A stretch of DNA of 64,000 bases from Phytophthora hibernalis. Lineage: Eukaryota > Oomycota > Peronosporomycetes > Peronosporales > Peronosporaceae. Position 1 is the stretch's first letter. Each line of letters opens with the position of its first letter. This document shows positions 11,262 to 22,034 of this stretch, one piece after another. The notes under the pieces were generated by a model. The model saw only the letters and a program-made list of their open reading frames with translations, was not told the DNA's origin and searched no databases. The stretch covers positions 1,726,404 to 1,790,403 of the forward strand of contig JAAKBF010000009.1 of the NCBI GenBank assembly GCA_012656075.1. The letters are read 5' to 3'. The position numbers were made by a program, and so were the translations under genes.

Positions 11262-13493
11262 CTACAGCTCGTCGCGCGCAGTCTTTTTCTTCTTGGATTT
11301 CTTCTTCTTGGACTTGAGTTTCTTCTTGCCTTTCTTCGATTGTTTCTGCTCAGATTTGAGCTCCTTCTCCAGTTCGGCGCGTTGCTGCTTCTCGTCCGAG
11401 AGGATTTCGCTCAACATGTCATCGAGGTCCTCATCGTCTTCATCGGTACCGTCGCCTCCTATTGCCACTTCTTGAATCTCGTCAAAAGAACACTCCTCAC
11501 CGAGCTCGGGCACATCTCCAATCGGTGCCGTTCCGATGCTGCCAGACAGAACGCTTTTCAGAAATGCTGCGCCATTCTCTTCGTCGAAAAGACCTACGTT
11601 CGTGGCGTAGCGCTGCTTTGCAGGAGAGTATATGGCCAGCGTCGGCATCTGGAAGAGACCCACGCCGAACACCTCTGCAAACTCCTTCTGACACTTGCCG
11701 TTTACCCACATGAAGTGGAACGGCTCCCTGTTCTGCTTGCTCTGGGCGGCCACGTGCGCAAAAGTGGTCCACCACTTTGCAAGCCGAGATTCCTGGTCGC
11801 GAAGCGTGTCCAAGTGGTCCTCGAAGAACCCAATCGCGCAAATCTTGTTGCCGCCACAGACATCATCCATGTTCTTCTTGGTCAGGTACGGCACCAGCGA
11901 TTGAGCAGAAGCCTCATCCAGCGAGGAGAAGTCTACCTCTTCATTTTCAGGCTTGGTGTCTTGAGGGTGAGGATACTGCGCGAGCACTTGCAGAATAAAC
12001 TGCATCACATTCGGGTACGTGTATGAGCCCATTTTTCTTCTCGTAAGCGACGATACCGAACGGGGCAGACGTTGGGTCTTCCGAGTTCTGTTGGGTCGGC
12101 ACCAGACACACCAGAGATGTGCTGGCAGACTCCTTCACCATGAACTGCTTCTTAATATCCGGATCAGCATCGTGAATAATTGCCAACATGATCTTTTGTG
12201 CAGGGACCGAAAGCAGGATAGCCTTCATCATTGGTGGTGTATGTTTCTTCGATGAGAACATCAAAATAGGAAGTGCGCGGCTTCCCCGAGCGGTGGAAAT
12301 GAAGGCATTCAGATCAGCAGTCGACTCAATCTCGACTGTCAGATCCGGGATAGTTCCAATAGCCGGCTCCATCGCCTCCTCAATCGTTCCAAACGTCTGC
12401 AACAAAACCTCACCACGTTTCAGCTCCTTCTCGTCCGTAAGTGCGAGCGGGAAGACTCGAACACCAATTCCGCCGTGTCGTTCACACAGCTCCGCTTCCT
12501 TTTCACAACTAACTGCACCCAATGCCACCACACCCGCCTTCCGATGCGAGTCCGTCAGCGTTTTCTTCCACTCTTGCTCCGTCAAAGTCCGTTCCCGCTC
12601 TGCGTCCATAAACTCCACGATCCAGACCACGTCCGAGCGCAGCACCAAGTCGTCGAATTCTTTTCCGGAAAAGAACCGGATAAACGACGAGCTCTTCTTG
12701 TTTTTAGCACCTTCTATAGCAAAAGGTTCCACAAAGCCCTTGAGTTCCTGGTACGTCTTGGCATTCTCCGCTTGCAGTAATACAAACTCCGTCAAAGACC
12801 GTAGTGCCATCATGGCCGGCAGCTCCTCCACCTTCAACGCAGCCATAATCTGCTGTGCTCCTGGCTCGTCATTATTCAAAAACGCAAAAGTCACTCCTTT
12901 GTCTCTAAACTCCGTTGCGAGTGCCCGATACAATGGCGTGGCGTGTTTCTGCTTGAGATGAGCAGCGCCACCGTCTCACTTGCAGTTGTTTCCGTCACAA
13001 AGTGCTCAAACCCTTCCAAAGTCGCTTCTGGACCTGTTATTTCTTTCACGAACTGCGTCGGGATCGCCTGCTTCAACATGCGCTTGAGCTTGCGCGGGTT
13101 TTCCAGCATCGCCCCGTCAAATGTCGCGGCGTCTCGATACAGTTTGCCAGTGTACGGGTTCTCCTGGGGCAAGTCTTTGTACACCACAAGTGCTGGCAAC
13201 TTCGTCAGTTGCCACTTGTTGCCGATGGACCCTTTCCGGTGCGGCGAAATGTCCACAATGCCAAAGGTTACGAGACCTTCCAACTGTTTCTCCACGTCCG
13301 GAAGCGACGGATACGCCGCGATCGCGAGCTCTTGGAGGTCCATTTCCTGTGCCTTCTCCTCGGTACCAAGTACCAGCAACGCGTGGACCTTGGAGGACGC
13401 CTCGACAGCTGCGAGCGCGTCATTGGACGTGATGGACTCTAATGCGTGGACGCTGCTGAGACACAGCGCGGTGACTAGCACGCGCAACAGCAT
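11262..13493 (-). CDS. ER-lumenal thioredoxin-fold (PDI-like) protein, RDEL tail
   Basis: About 740 residues. The N-terminus MLLRVLVTALCLSSVHA is a signal peptide, and the C-terminus is a long Lys-rich region (QSKKGKKKLKSKKKKSKKKK) ending RDEL, a KDEL-type ER retrieval signal. Between them are repeated thioredoxin-like segments: LPALVVYKDLPQENPYTGKL near residue 110, ATEFRDKGVTFAFLNNDEPG near 210, and a last domain with KICAIGFFEDHLDTL, PFHFMWVNGKCQKEFAEVFG, FQMPTLAIYSPAKQRYA and GSIGTAPIGDVPEL that resembles the C-terminal domain of PDIA6/P5. No CxxC redox motif is visible, so it is probably a non-catalytic chaperone or scaffold. Two frame changes occur, near 12955 and at a five-T run (12032-12036, plus strand). 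The lysine tail is unusual for a lumenal protein and may bind acidic partners or calcium-rich matrix (inference). Confidence 0.75.
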
Positions 13494-14397
13494 GGCGAAG
13501 CGAGTGCGCACTGGTTTGTTGCAGTCGCCGATATTGAAGCGAAGTGAGCGGGCGGATTCCGCACTCCCGAGGCGCCAAGCAAGTTGCCTTCCACGTGGCA
13601 ACAAAAAGATTGATGCGGATCCGAATGGTGATGCCCGGTGGTAGGTTTGCATGCTATTGGGTAGGTTTTGCTAGTTGTCCTGCACTTCAACGTGTTTGCA
13701 TCCCCTGAAGGCAGCAACAGCAATTCGCCGTAGTAACTTTCTTAGTAACTTGATATCAAGCGCTTGGTGTTTGTAGTGTTCCCTCTTTTCGCACATGACT
13801 GCACTCTTGTCGTCGTTCTGAAAGACTGATGAGAGCGAACACAAGATATCAGTCTCCATCGTGACGACCTCGTGTGTGCCACTTGGAGAAAGCTAGCGTC
13901 AGGTGCTCGGATGCCGTCCAAACAGCGAGTACAGGAGTTTTGGGTTCTTGTGCTTGTGGATTGAATGCAGGATCACTGGCTGTCGGACAGGTTCGGAGTG
14001 CGAAACTGGTGGGTGTTTCCGACTCTCAACTTGCCGCATTGACCCTGCCAAGCGCCTGTGATTACTGTCTGGCAACCAGTCCATCTTGCTCCATGAAACG
14101 AAGATCTTATCCAAACAAAGTGTGGCCTGCTGGAACAGGACAGCATCGCAGCCGTGTGATGCCTGGCATGCAGAGCTCCACCGCCTGCAACATAGGAGCT
14201 TATAACAAGAAGCTCCACAACTACAATAGGTAGACATAATACCCGCCGTGTATTGCAATCTTACCGCACCAGCATCAAGAAGCACAAGTTGGGCCGCTCC
14301 ATCCTGATTCGTCAAAAACCACTGGCGCTCTCGTCCTCTATCAAGTGCATCCTGTCGTCTTTGGACTCAACACGACACCTGCTCTGTTTAGGCCTCG
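13494..14397. other. long intergenic region
   Basis: About 900 bases between the PDI-like gene and the mS34-like gene. A 138-codon Cys-rich minus-strand frame (13899-14315) lacks a signal peptide, recognisable domain or conserved motif and I do not call it. No repeat or RNA gene was noticed. Confidence 0.4.
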
Positions 14398-14720
14398 ACG
14401 AAGCTCCAGTCCTTCTTCAGGGTGCCATTGATGCGCTTCACCTTGGGGTCTGTCTGGCCTGCTCATGCATACAAAACCCCAGTCAATACAGCGCCCATAA
14501 TATAATAACAGCCAATAAGGAGACGCACCGCGGAACGTGAACCGGCCGAACACTTTGCCGTGTCGGAGGTCGGGCGACGGGCGGATGCGCACCACCTCCC
14601 AGTACGAAGGCTCCGCGTACTTGGACCAGATGCCACGCGTCACGCGAGAACCCACGCCGAAATCGCGCGTGGGGTCAGCACCTGGAAGGCGTTCTTGAAG
14701 CTCTTGGCCACCGCCGCCAT
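14398..14720 (-). CDS. mitochondrial small ribosomal subunit protein mS34-like
   Basis: Small two-exon gene. Start MAAVAKSFKNAFQVL at 14720; then GVGSRVTRGIWSKYAEPSYW, EVVRIRPSPDLRHGKVFGRF and, after a 70-nt intron (14459-14528, GTGCGT..GAGCAG), GQTDPKVKRINGTLKKDWSF, ending VEA-stop. The pattern 'G.G..V.R..W....YW....V.P...HGKV.G...RG......R..G.LK..W' fits the MRP-S34 family as I recall it from plants and animals. One frame change lies at a four-G run (14671-14674, plus strand); five would join the start to the rest. About 90 residues, so short for the animal protein. The gene is convincing; the family name is tentative. Confidence 0.5.
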
Positions 14721-14831
14721 GCTGTCCGATAGTGAATTGAGAGGCGAGCAGCCACGCATGGAATTTCAGCCAATGAAACATCTTATTGTTTATTTTAACG
14801 CAATATGATTGGATGAAAGTGGAAAATGGGC

Positions 14832-15766
14832 CTACATGTTGGCTGTGAGCTTGAACTTGCGGAAGAACTTGCCCATGGGCGCCAGCATCTCGTCGTGGTA
14901 AGGCACGTCCTGCATTGACAATATATTGACATAGTTAGTAGTGACGAGGAAGTATAAAGAACAAAAATTACGATACCTTCATGCGTTTGAGCCAGGCGGC
15001 GACCTTGGGAAAGTCTTTCTCCACGTTGGTTAGCAGTCCCATGACCTCGAGCTGCACCACTTCGTTGTAGCACGACAGGTCCACCATGGTGGGCTTGGTG
15101 TTGCTCACGAGGTACAAGTTGTCGTGCCGCAGCCAGAACTCGAGGATTCGGAACATATCCGAGATGACCTTGTGCTTCTTCTCGAGCATGGCCTCCATGC
15201 CAGGCGTACCCCGACCAATGTTGACCATCAGCTGGTTGAAGAAGATCTCCGAGCTGCGACGCGTGTTGAGGTGGTGCCAGTTCGTGTACTCGTGGATCTG
15301 AACCAAACACAACAGCACCCTAATCAGAACACGCTTCAATACGACGTGTCAACCCTAGCAGCTCCTTACACGAGCACGGATCTTGTGATCTTTGGGGCAC
15401 CAGTCCTCCCAGTTGTGCTTGTCCGCAAGGTACAACATGATAGCATGACTGGGGCAAACAATGCCAAGTGAGTGTGGTAAAGTACCAAAGTATCACTCTG
15501 ACATCTTCCTACCTTTCAGTGAGCACAAACTCCCCGTCCTTAAGCACTGGAATCTTGCCAATGGGACTCAATTGCAGGAAAGTCTCTGTGCGGGTCTCGC
15601 CCTTGCCCGAGTCCGTGTACTTGTACTCGATCGGGTGGTTGTTCACCTTGCAGAGCCAATAGACTGCACGAATGTTAGTGGCATTAAACCCCATCCAGTA
15701 AGTAATTACCAACGTACCGGCACGCGAGGGCTGGCTCAGGGGGCTGGCATACAATTCCTCCGTCAT
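14832..15766 (-). CDS. glutathione S-transferase (theta-like), five exons
   Basis: Conjugates glutathione to electrophiles; cytosolic. Five exons give 226 codons with stop and no frameshift: 15718-15766, 15513-15663, 15370-15448, 14977-15297 and 14832-14909. All four introns are GT..AG and 54-72 nt. N-terminal thioredoxin-like domain: MTEELYASPLSQPSRAVYWL with the catalytic Ser region (SQPSR), FLQLSPIGKIPVLKDGEFVL with the cis-Pro before V, and the TESHAIMLYL glutathione-binding turn. C-terminal helical domain: DKHNWEDWCPKD, WHHLNTRRSSEIFFNQLM, ADLSCYNE-type segment seen as MVDLSCYNEVVQLE, and FPKVAAWLKRMKDVPYHDEM. The 225-aa length is typical for GSTs. This clean gene is a useful control: not every gene in the window is damaged. 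Confidence 0.9.
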
Positions 15767-16332
15767 GGTGCGATGGATTAAATCCGCAAGTGATCTGTTG
15801 ATGCATCAATTGTATGTCGAACACCTCTGATGGTGTACACCACGTCATAAAAGCACTTCAACGTGATGATAATGTAGCCATGTCCAATGGTCATCAAATC
15901 GCCATCTCAATCACTTCCTCCTTCTGGACAATACATAAAGCACATGCGTCCACGCTTAATGGTAACCTTCTATTCGTCACCATAGCGCGCGTGATAGAGC
16001 TCTTGTGCTTTGCCAAGTGACGGACGTCGAGTCGCCCTTTTCGTTCGTCCACCTGGTTATCTCACTCGACTTGTTTGTTCCTTCCTTCATCATGCAGCTA
16101 GCAATAGAAAGAAACCCGTCACCTCACTTTCTAATTATAGAGGTCCATGCAGTCCGTTTCGCCACCAAGCTCTGCCGGACCACAATAGCCCTCGCCTGTA
16201 TATGGAGACGTGAAGGTGGCAATCCAGTCGAGTCCAAGAACCAAGTTGGTGCAAAGCTCAGCTCCGCGGGTCCGTTCTTGCTCCCACGTCCGCAGAGGCG
16301 TGCAGTAGCAGAGTCGTTGGTCGTGGGGAGAC
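15767..16332. other. shared upstream region of GST and PDE genes
   Basis: About 570 bases between divergently transcribed GST (-) and phosphodiesterase (+). It must hold both promoters. No long coding frame with recognisable content was seen; the longest plus frame (from 16005) appears to be the 5' leader of the PDE gene read out of frame. Confidence 0.45.
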
Positions 16333-19300
16333 TTGCTTCGCCCCCGTCAGGTCGGAGCACTGGTTTCGTCGCGCCACTTCCGGAGGCTGCTCTCCTTCTC
16401 CAATTCGCTGCCCAACTCGCCACCATCGCAAACGCCGTCCAGGCTGCAGAAGCTGTTGAAGACTGGGGAGGACGACCGCAACCGCGTTGAAAAGTTCTCG
16501 GATAGTGGAAGGAGCGAGGACAGCAAAGAGGCCGGCACGCTCCGTGGACGGAGGAAGAAAAGCTCACCTGCAGGGCAGGTGGTGCGCATAGCATCTGTCA
16601 CGACGCGAGGATCGAAGATAGGCGGGAAGGAGGACGAGCGCTCGGCGCCCAAGGCCGTGGTGCCGGGCACGCAAAAGACTGTGACGTCGCTTTTTCTAGG
16701 TGACCCAGCCAAGAAACAGGATGCCGCCCGAGCGGCGGCAGTGTGCCAATGCGAACAACAATTTTCGGTGGGAACGGTAACACGTACAATCACGGTGGTC
16801 ACCATGGATCGGAAGCCATACACACGGTATTGAACCAGGACCGTGCTAACCAGCGCATATCACGCATTTACCCGCTCACAGATTCGGTGTATGTAGCGCA
16901 GACCAAGAAAACTCCCGTGGAAGTGAAGTTTCACCCGGTGACGAGCACTTTTGTGAACGAACCACGACTTGAAAAACTATACCAGGTGACCTTTGCACGT
17001 GAGAACTCGGCTCGGTCATCGCGGATTGCGTTGATTTTCTTCCTCATGTATCTCGCGTTCACGGGCTCCAACCTGTCCAACCTACTTTCGAAAGACTCGA
17101 GTGTTCGTGCGCAGAGCTTTCGGTATTTCTTGTTGGTGTTCATTCCCATCCTTCCAATTCCTGTCTTGGTCTACATCAGCCGACGGCGTGCGTATGAAGT
17201 GCAATTCCAGCGACTGTATACACTGATTCTCTTGTGTTGGAGCTTTTCGATTATCGCTGGTGGGATGTTTTCCATGCTCACGGAATGGTACAACTACGTG
17301 TCTAAGGACGTCGACATTATGCTGGACGAGCTTAATATTGCAAATGATGACGACTCCGACATTTACTACGTGAACAGCACAACGCGCAGTGACTGGGAGT
17401 TCAAGTCAATTTCAGGAACGCGAGCTCAGGTCTTGCAGGCGTACACTAAGGAGATTTTGCTTCCTTCAGCCACCATGAACATCAATTTGCTCCGGCTGAT
17501 CATGATTTACGTGTTCGTTCCCCTGCTACGAATCGACACGCTGCACTTTGCGTTGGTTGGTGTCATTACCACGGCCAGCTACATGGCACTCACCTTCATC
17601 TTCTACCCAGTTACGGATTCGACGCCATTTAACATGAACCGTGTCCTGGTCATTTGCTTCCCCATCGTGTTTACAGCTGCGATGCTTCTGCGCAACCGAG
17701 ATGTTGATCGTGTAGTACGTCAAGACTTCCTACACGTTTGGGCTGTCGAGCTCGAAGCTGAGAAGGCAAACCGCGAAAAAAACTTAATCGCTGAAGAGAA
17801 CCGAACCTTGAAACAGGAGCTAGCACAGCGTGATAATGACTTCAACTTGACCTAACATCACCGCTTCACGCTCTACTGGCCGAGCTCAAGTCGTTCCTTG
17901 ACGCCGTTGACTTGAGCGATGAGGATACCCAACGCGGCATGGCAATCGTGCGCAACCTTGCGCGTCTGGACCAGAATCTATTCGTTCCCGATATCAGCGC
18001 GCAGATGAAGTCTGAGAAGGAGGTAGACAATGACACGAAAAACTGGGCCCTCTCGGTGCTGGCGCGCAAGGACTACGCTGACACCACTCGCTCAGGTGTG
18101 GCAATGTCGCACAGCTCTCATTCAAACTCGAACAGCGACAATCGCAGGAGCTACAAGGATGGCTTAGGCATTGGGGTTGGAGGAATCGCTGGTTCAATGG
18201 TCATTGCTCCATTAGCGGACATGCCAACATGGGAGGATCAAACCTTATCGCGGGTAAAACAGCGAATTCAACAAGATGGATGGGACTTAGACACCCTCCA
18301 GATTGCAGAGCAAACCGGAAATCGGCCACTCATGTACGTGACTGCTGCATTGTTCGAGCTACATGAGCTGCATGAAGAATTCCGTGTCGACCGCGTGGTG
18401 CTGCGCAACTTTTTGTATGTGTTGGACGACGGGTACCTTGCCAACCCGTACCACAATAGCAGTCATGCCGCCGATGTCGTGAATTCAGTGAATTTTCTCA
18501 TTACTACTCTGGCTGACGGTCAAATACGAGATACTCTCACAAATCTTGAGTTCTACGCGGCACTTGTGGCAGCAGCTATCCACGATTTCCGTCATCCAGG
18601 CAAGTCCAACAATTACCTTATCAAGGCAAAACACGACTTGGCTCTTCAATACAATGACCGTAGCATCCTGGAGAGTATGCACTTGGCAGAAACATTCTTC
18701 ATCATGCGCAACCCGCTCTGCGATATCTTCGGGCGCATGAAGGACAAGCCGTACCGAGAAATCCGGAAGGCCATTATCGAGATGGTTCTCAGTACAGATT
18801 TGTCCATGCACCTGCAGCTAGTCGGTAACCTCAAAGCTTTGCTGCTTCAGGAAGCTACCGCAATCCCTGGTGGTGGAAGTGGCAACAATGGTACTAGTTT
18901 GGGTGCCCCCGTACCAGCCCCAAAGCCGGTAACAGATCCAATGATGATTATGAAGGTAGTCATCAAGTGCGCCGACATTGGTCATGCAGCTAAGAAACGG
19001 AAGCTGCACGTGATCTGGTCAGCGTTGATCATCGAGGAGTTTTTCCTGCAGGGCGACAACGAGCGCGCCAACAATTCTGACATTTCACCTTTCATGGACC
19101 GACACTCGGAGAACAGCGCAAAGGTACTGTATACTTGCTCTTTCCCACGAAGCAACTTGAATTCTTATGTTCATGCTGTATTTTGTGCAGAACCAAGTTG
19201 GTTTCTTTGAGTTCATCGTACTTCCTTTTACGATACGGTCGCACAAGTTATATTCGCGTCGGAGTTCAGCGCCATTCACAACATAGCTAAGCAGAACTAT

Positions 19301-19396
19301 ACCTTATGGAAAGAGGCCGACCGCAGACAGCTCTCGTCCATCGTGGCCATCAAGACAGAAGTGTTCCTGAATGACAAGATTCAGGTACCATCATAG
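16333..19396 (+). CDS. membrane-anchored class I cyclic nucleotide phosphodiesterase
   Basis: Hydrolyses cAMP and/or cGMP. Basic, disordered N-terminus (RGRRKKSSPAGQVVRIAS), then six predicted membrane helices at about 17010-17690 (IALIFFLMYLAFTGSNLSN; FRYFLLVFIPILPIPVLVYI; LYTLILLCWSFSIIAGGMF; INLLRLIMIYVFVPLL; FALVGVITTASYMALTFIF; VLVICFPIVFTAAMLL), a short coiled coil (ELEAEKANREKNLIAEENRT), and a C-terminal PDE catalytic domain with HNSSHAADVVNSVNF, HDFRHPGKSNNYLI, CADIGHAAKKRKLHVIW and DISPFMDRHSE. The last intron is 19124-19190 (GTACTG..TGTGCAG), followed by NQVGFFEFIVLPF, a TVAQVIFASEFSAIHNIAKQ block and a stop at 19396. Frame changes occur near 16745, near 17852 and at a four-T run (19226-19229). 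Exact N-terminus is uncertain. Six helices plus PDE is like alveolate PDEs rather than animal enzymes. Confidence 0.85.
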
Positions 19397-19574
19397 ACCT
19401 GGTAGGACGGCTGCGTTTTGGCGGAGAGGGAGGCCTGTACGACTCTGGGCACCCGTTCGACCTCTTTGTAGTAGGCATTAGTTTAGCATCGCCCAACCCG
19501 CTCCATACGCAATCCACAATCGTTCTTTCAACTTTGTCCTGACCATGACTGATATATGTATGAACGTCGTCGGT

Positions 19575-20141
19575 ACACTTCTGTCTTGATGGCCACGATG
19601 GACGAGAGCTGTCTGCGGTCGGCCTCTTTCCATAAGGTATAGTTCTGCTTAGCTATATTGTGAACAGGGCTCCCGATTATGGCATGGTCTTTCCAATAAT
19701 TTCTTATGAAACCATAAATATATTTTTTTCTGCCAACCATGAAGACCATAACATAATTTATTCTGGACACCATGCAGTAAGATGACATAATTTATGTATC
19801 GATTTCAGATTGCTCATGCCATTATTTATGTCGAATAAAAATGCCATAATCGGGAGCCCTGGTTGTGAATGGCGCTGAACTCCGACGCGAATATAACTTG
19901 TGCGACCGTATCGTAAAAGGAACTCGAACAAACCAACTTGGTTCTGCACAAATACAGCATGAACATGTTAGCGGTGAAGAATTCAAGTTGCTTCGTGGGA
20001 AAGAGCAAGCATACCTTTGCGCTGTCTCCGAGCGTCGGTCCATGAAAGGTGAAATGTCAGAACTGTTGGCGCGCTCGTTGTCGCCCTGAAGGGAAAACTT
20101 CTCGATGATCAACGCTGACCAGATCACGTGCAGCTTCCGTT
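19575..20141 (-). pseudogene. inverted partial duplicate of the PDE 3' end
   Basis: Reading the minus strand from 20141 to 19575 repeats PDE positions 18997 to about 19365: RKLHVIWSALIIE, FSLQGDNERANSSDISPFMD, the last intron, CRTKLVCSSSFYDTVAQVIF, then after an insertion HNIAKQNYTLWKEADRRQLS and SSIVAIKTEV. The intron is retained, so this is a DNA-level duplication, not a retrocopy. It is in the opposite orientation and about 210 bases downstream, so the two arms could form a hairpin of roughly 370 bp. The copy diverges by substitutions and small indels and is split by the element at 19665-19861. It lacks the upstream two-thirds of the gene. Confidence 0.88.
19665..19861. mobile_element. hAT-type MITE with 8-bp target duplication
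   Basis: A 197-bp A/T-rich element with 21-bp perfect terminal inverted repeats starting CAGGGCTCCCGATTATGGCA. It is flanked by attgtgaa (19657-19664) and gttgtgaa (19862-19869), an 8-bp target duplication with one mismatch. The empty site is known: the parental PDE sequence reads gttgtgaa once at this point. CAGGG termini and an 8-bp duplication are typical of hAT elements. No coding capacity. Confidence 0.9.
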
Positions 20142-20320
20142 GCACGACGCGAAGTCGCATAGTGAAGAGCCAGGTTAGGTCATGTTGGGATTAAAAATGA
20201 GTGCATTTCTTAATAGAAATCCTGATCATTGATTATAGCAAAGGTAAAACTGTAATGGAACGAAGTCCAAATTCTGCTCTCACACTCGTTTCTTGGGCTA
20301 CGTCCGAAAGACAACAGCAC

Positions 20321-21864
20321 CTAGACTGAATCCGTTTCAAGACAGCGCACTTTCACATGCTGTTCTTCGGGGCGGGTCCAACTCGCATCGAATTTTGCCA
20401 AAAGGTCTCGGTCCTCAATGATGCCGAACTTAAAATCCCCAACGCGCTGAGTCGGCTTGATCACAAAATAGACCACCACCTTTGAAATATGCATTCTTGC
20501 CAATTTCAGTTTGAGTAGCACTTCGTTGAAATAGGCCATCTTGAAATCATGCGTGGTCGCTCGGGTCACCTGGACAAAAATTACTTCGTTTTTATCCACG
20601 TCGAAATACACCGCGTCATAGCCTCCTTGATTCCACGCGACAGGCTGCAACCAACTTTGATTTCCTCTGATCCTTAGTTTTTGTTCTGCCTTCACCCACA
20701 TTAAAAGTCAGCTGCTTCTGGTTGGCGCTGCTGTCTTGCAGCAGAATCTGCTCGGCATCCACATCCGTGTCCTTTTCGCCGTCATTGAAGTCAATGTCGT
20801 ATGTGCCGTCGAGATCACGCCAGGGTATGCTTCGGTTTTACTATATCGTTGAAACCGTTTTTCGGGTCAAACCGCTCGACTCTCGCTTGGGGAAGAACAT
20901 CTTCAACGTTGCCGACGAATAATTAATTTCACTGTGCGCCTCGCGACACATGCCAAAAATAGAGATGACCGTCCAACGCCGGATTGCGAGAAGCATCGAG
21001 ACGCTTCGCCAAATCCACAATTGTATCCTCACTGCATTCCTCTGCAAAGCGAGAGGCTACATATGAGCTTACCGGGAACCGTCCACTATCCGGACCGTCA
21101 CGTTGCATCCCATAGAGACTGTTGACAGAATCTTTGTGCAAAACGCCACTGCAATATTTAACCAGTTGAGACTTGTCTGCGTCAGACTGAATCGCTCTTT
21201 CCAGTTCAGTTTTCACTTTCTGCGTGGGGTATTGAAACATGTACCGACACGAGCCACCAGCATAGTAGAACTTCAACCCCAAGGCATACTTCTTTGTGTT
21301 AGGCTCACTTTCAACTTCGTGGTCTTCGACATTCACTTTAGAGTCACTCGATGCATCAAATTTGTCTGCGACCTTGTCATAAAAGCTTTCGTTGTCGATG
21401 GCTGCCAAATACTCGCCTATCGTCCATGAAAACATCATGAACTCCTTCATGTTGGCATCATCATCATCATCCATCTTCCTTTTCCAAGGGTTGCCATCGA
21501 GGAGCAAAGCACAAGCCTGTCTTCACCGCCGAGAGATGCATGGACGTTTGACACGAAAATATCATCTTTCTCGCCATTTGTTAATCCATCCACACACAGG
21601 AACAGTTTTTTGTTGTCAACACGGGGCACCGTAAATGTTATTAGCAGGTCCACGCAAAAGCGCCTCGGTATTTTCGTCAACCCGCAGCCAGTGATTGTTC
21701 TTTCGCGCTAAGCGTAGTGTCAACTCGACGGAGCGAACCTTCAAAACATGGGCAACCGCATCTCGCAACACTTCCACTTTCTTCTTGTGTGAACAGGTTA
21801 CCGTAAACACGTACCCCGAGCCGTACACGCCGCACATCAGATTCATCATCTCCACGCCTGACAT
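20321..21864 (-). pseudogene. Crinkler-RHS-type effector protein, internally deleted
   Basis: Remnant of the oomycete Crinkler (CRN/CR) class, secreted proteins that act in host nuclei. Seen: an N-terminal ubiquitin-like header (MSGVEMMNLMCGVYGSGYVF; TLRLARKNNHWLRVDENTEA, a variant of the LFLAK region), a Walker-B-like KKLFLCVDGL, SNVHASLGGEDRLVLCSSMA, an RHS-like C-terminal NTPase region (FYYAGGSCRYMFQYPTQKV) and a terminal domain NQGGYDAVYFDVDKNEVIFV followed by QVTRA that looks like a PD-(D/E)xK nuclease core. No P-loop/Walker A is present: the header runs almost directly into the Walker B region. Segments lie in at least four frames (breaks near 21650, 21500, 20930 and 20700). The missing Walker A marks real loss. 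No classical signal peptide is visible. Read as a dead effector copy. Confidence 0.65.
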
Positions 21865-22034
21865 CTTAGATTTGTCGTGTTGTGCTGCCGCACTCCCAAT
21901 GGGAGTCCCATGTCAATCAATCCCCATCAAAGGTTGAAGTTTTCTGCTCTAGAGTTGGTGTGGTGCACACCTTTCCACCAAGCCCATCATAATGACTGCA
22001 ACATCTGCGACCGTCACTCTTGAAACGTTGCGCA

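Noticed and set aside
13899..14315. Cys-rich 138-codon frame as a small secreted effector
   Set aside because: No signal peptide, no RXLR or other effector motif, and unsupported composition.
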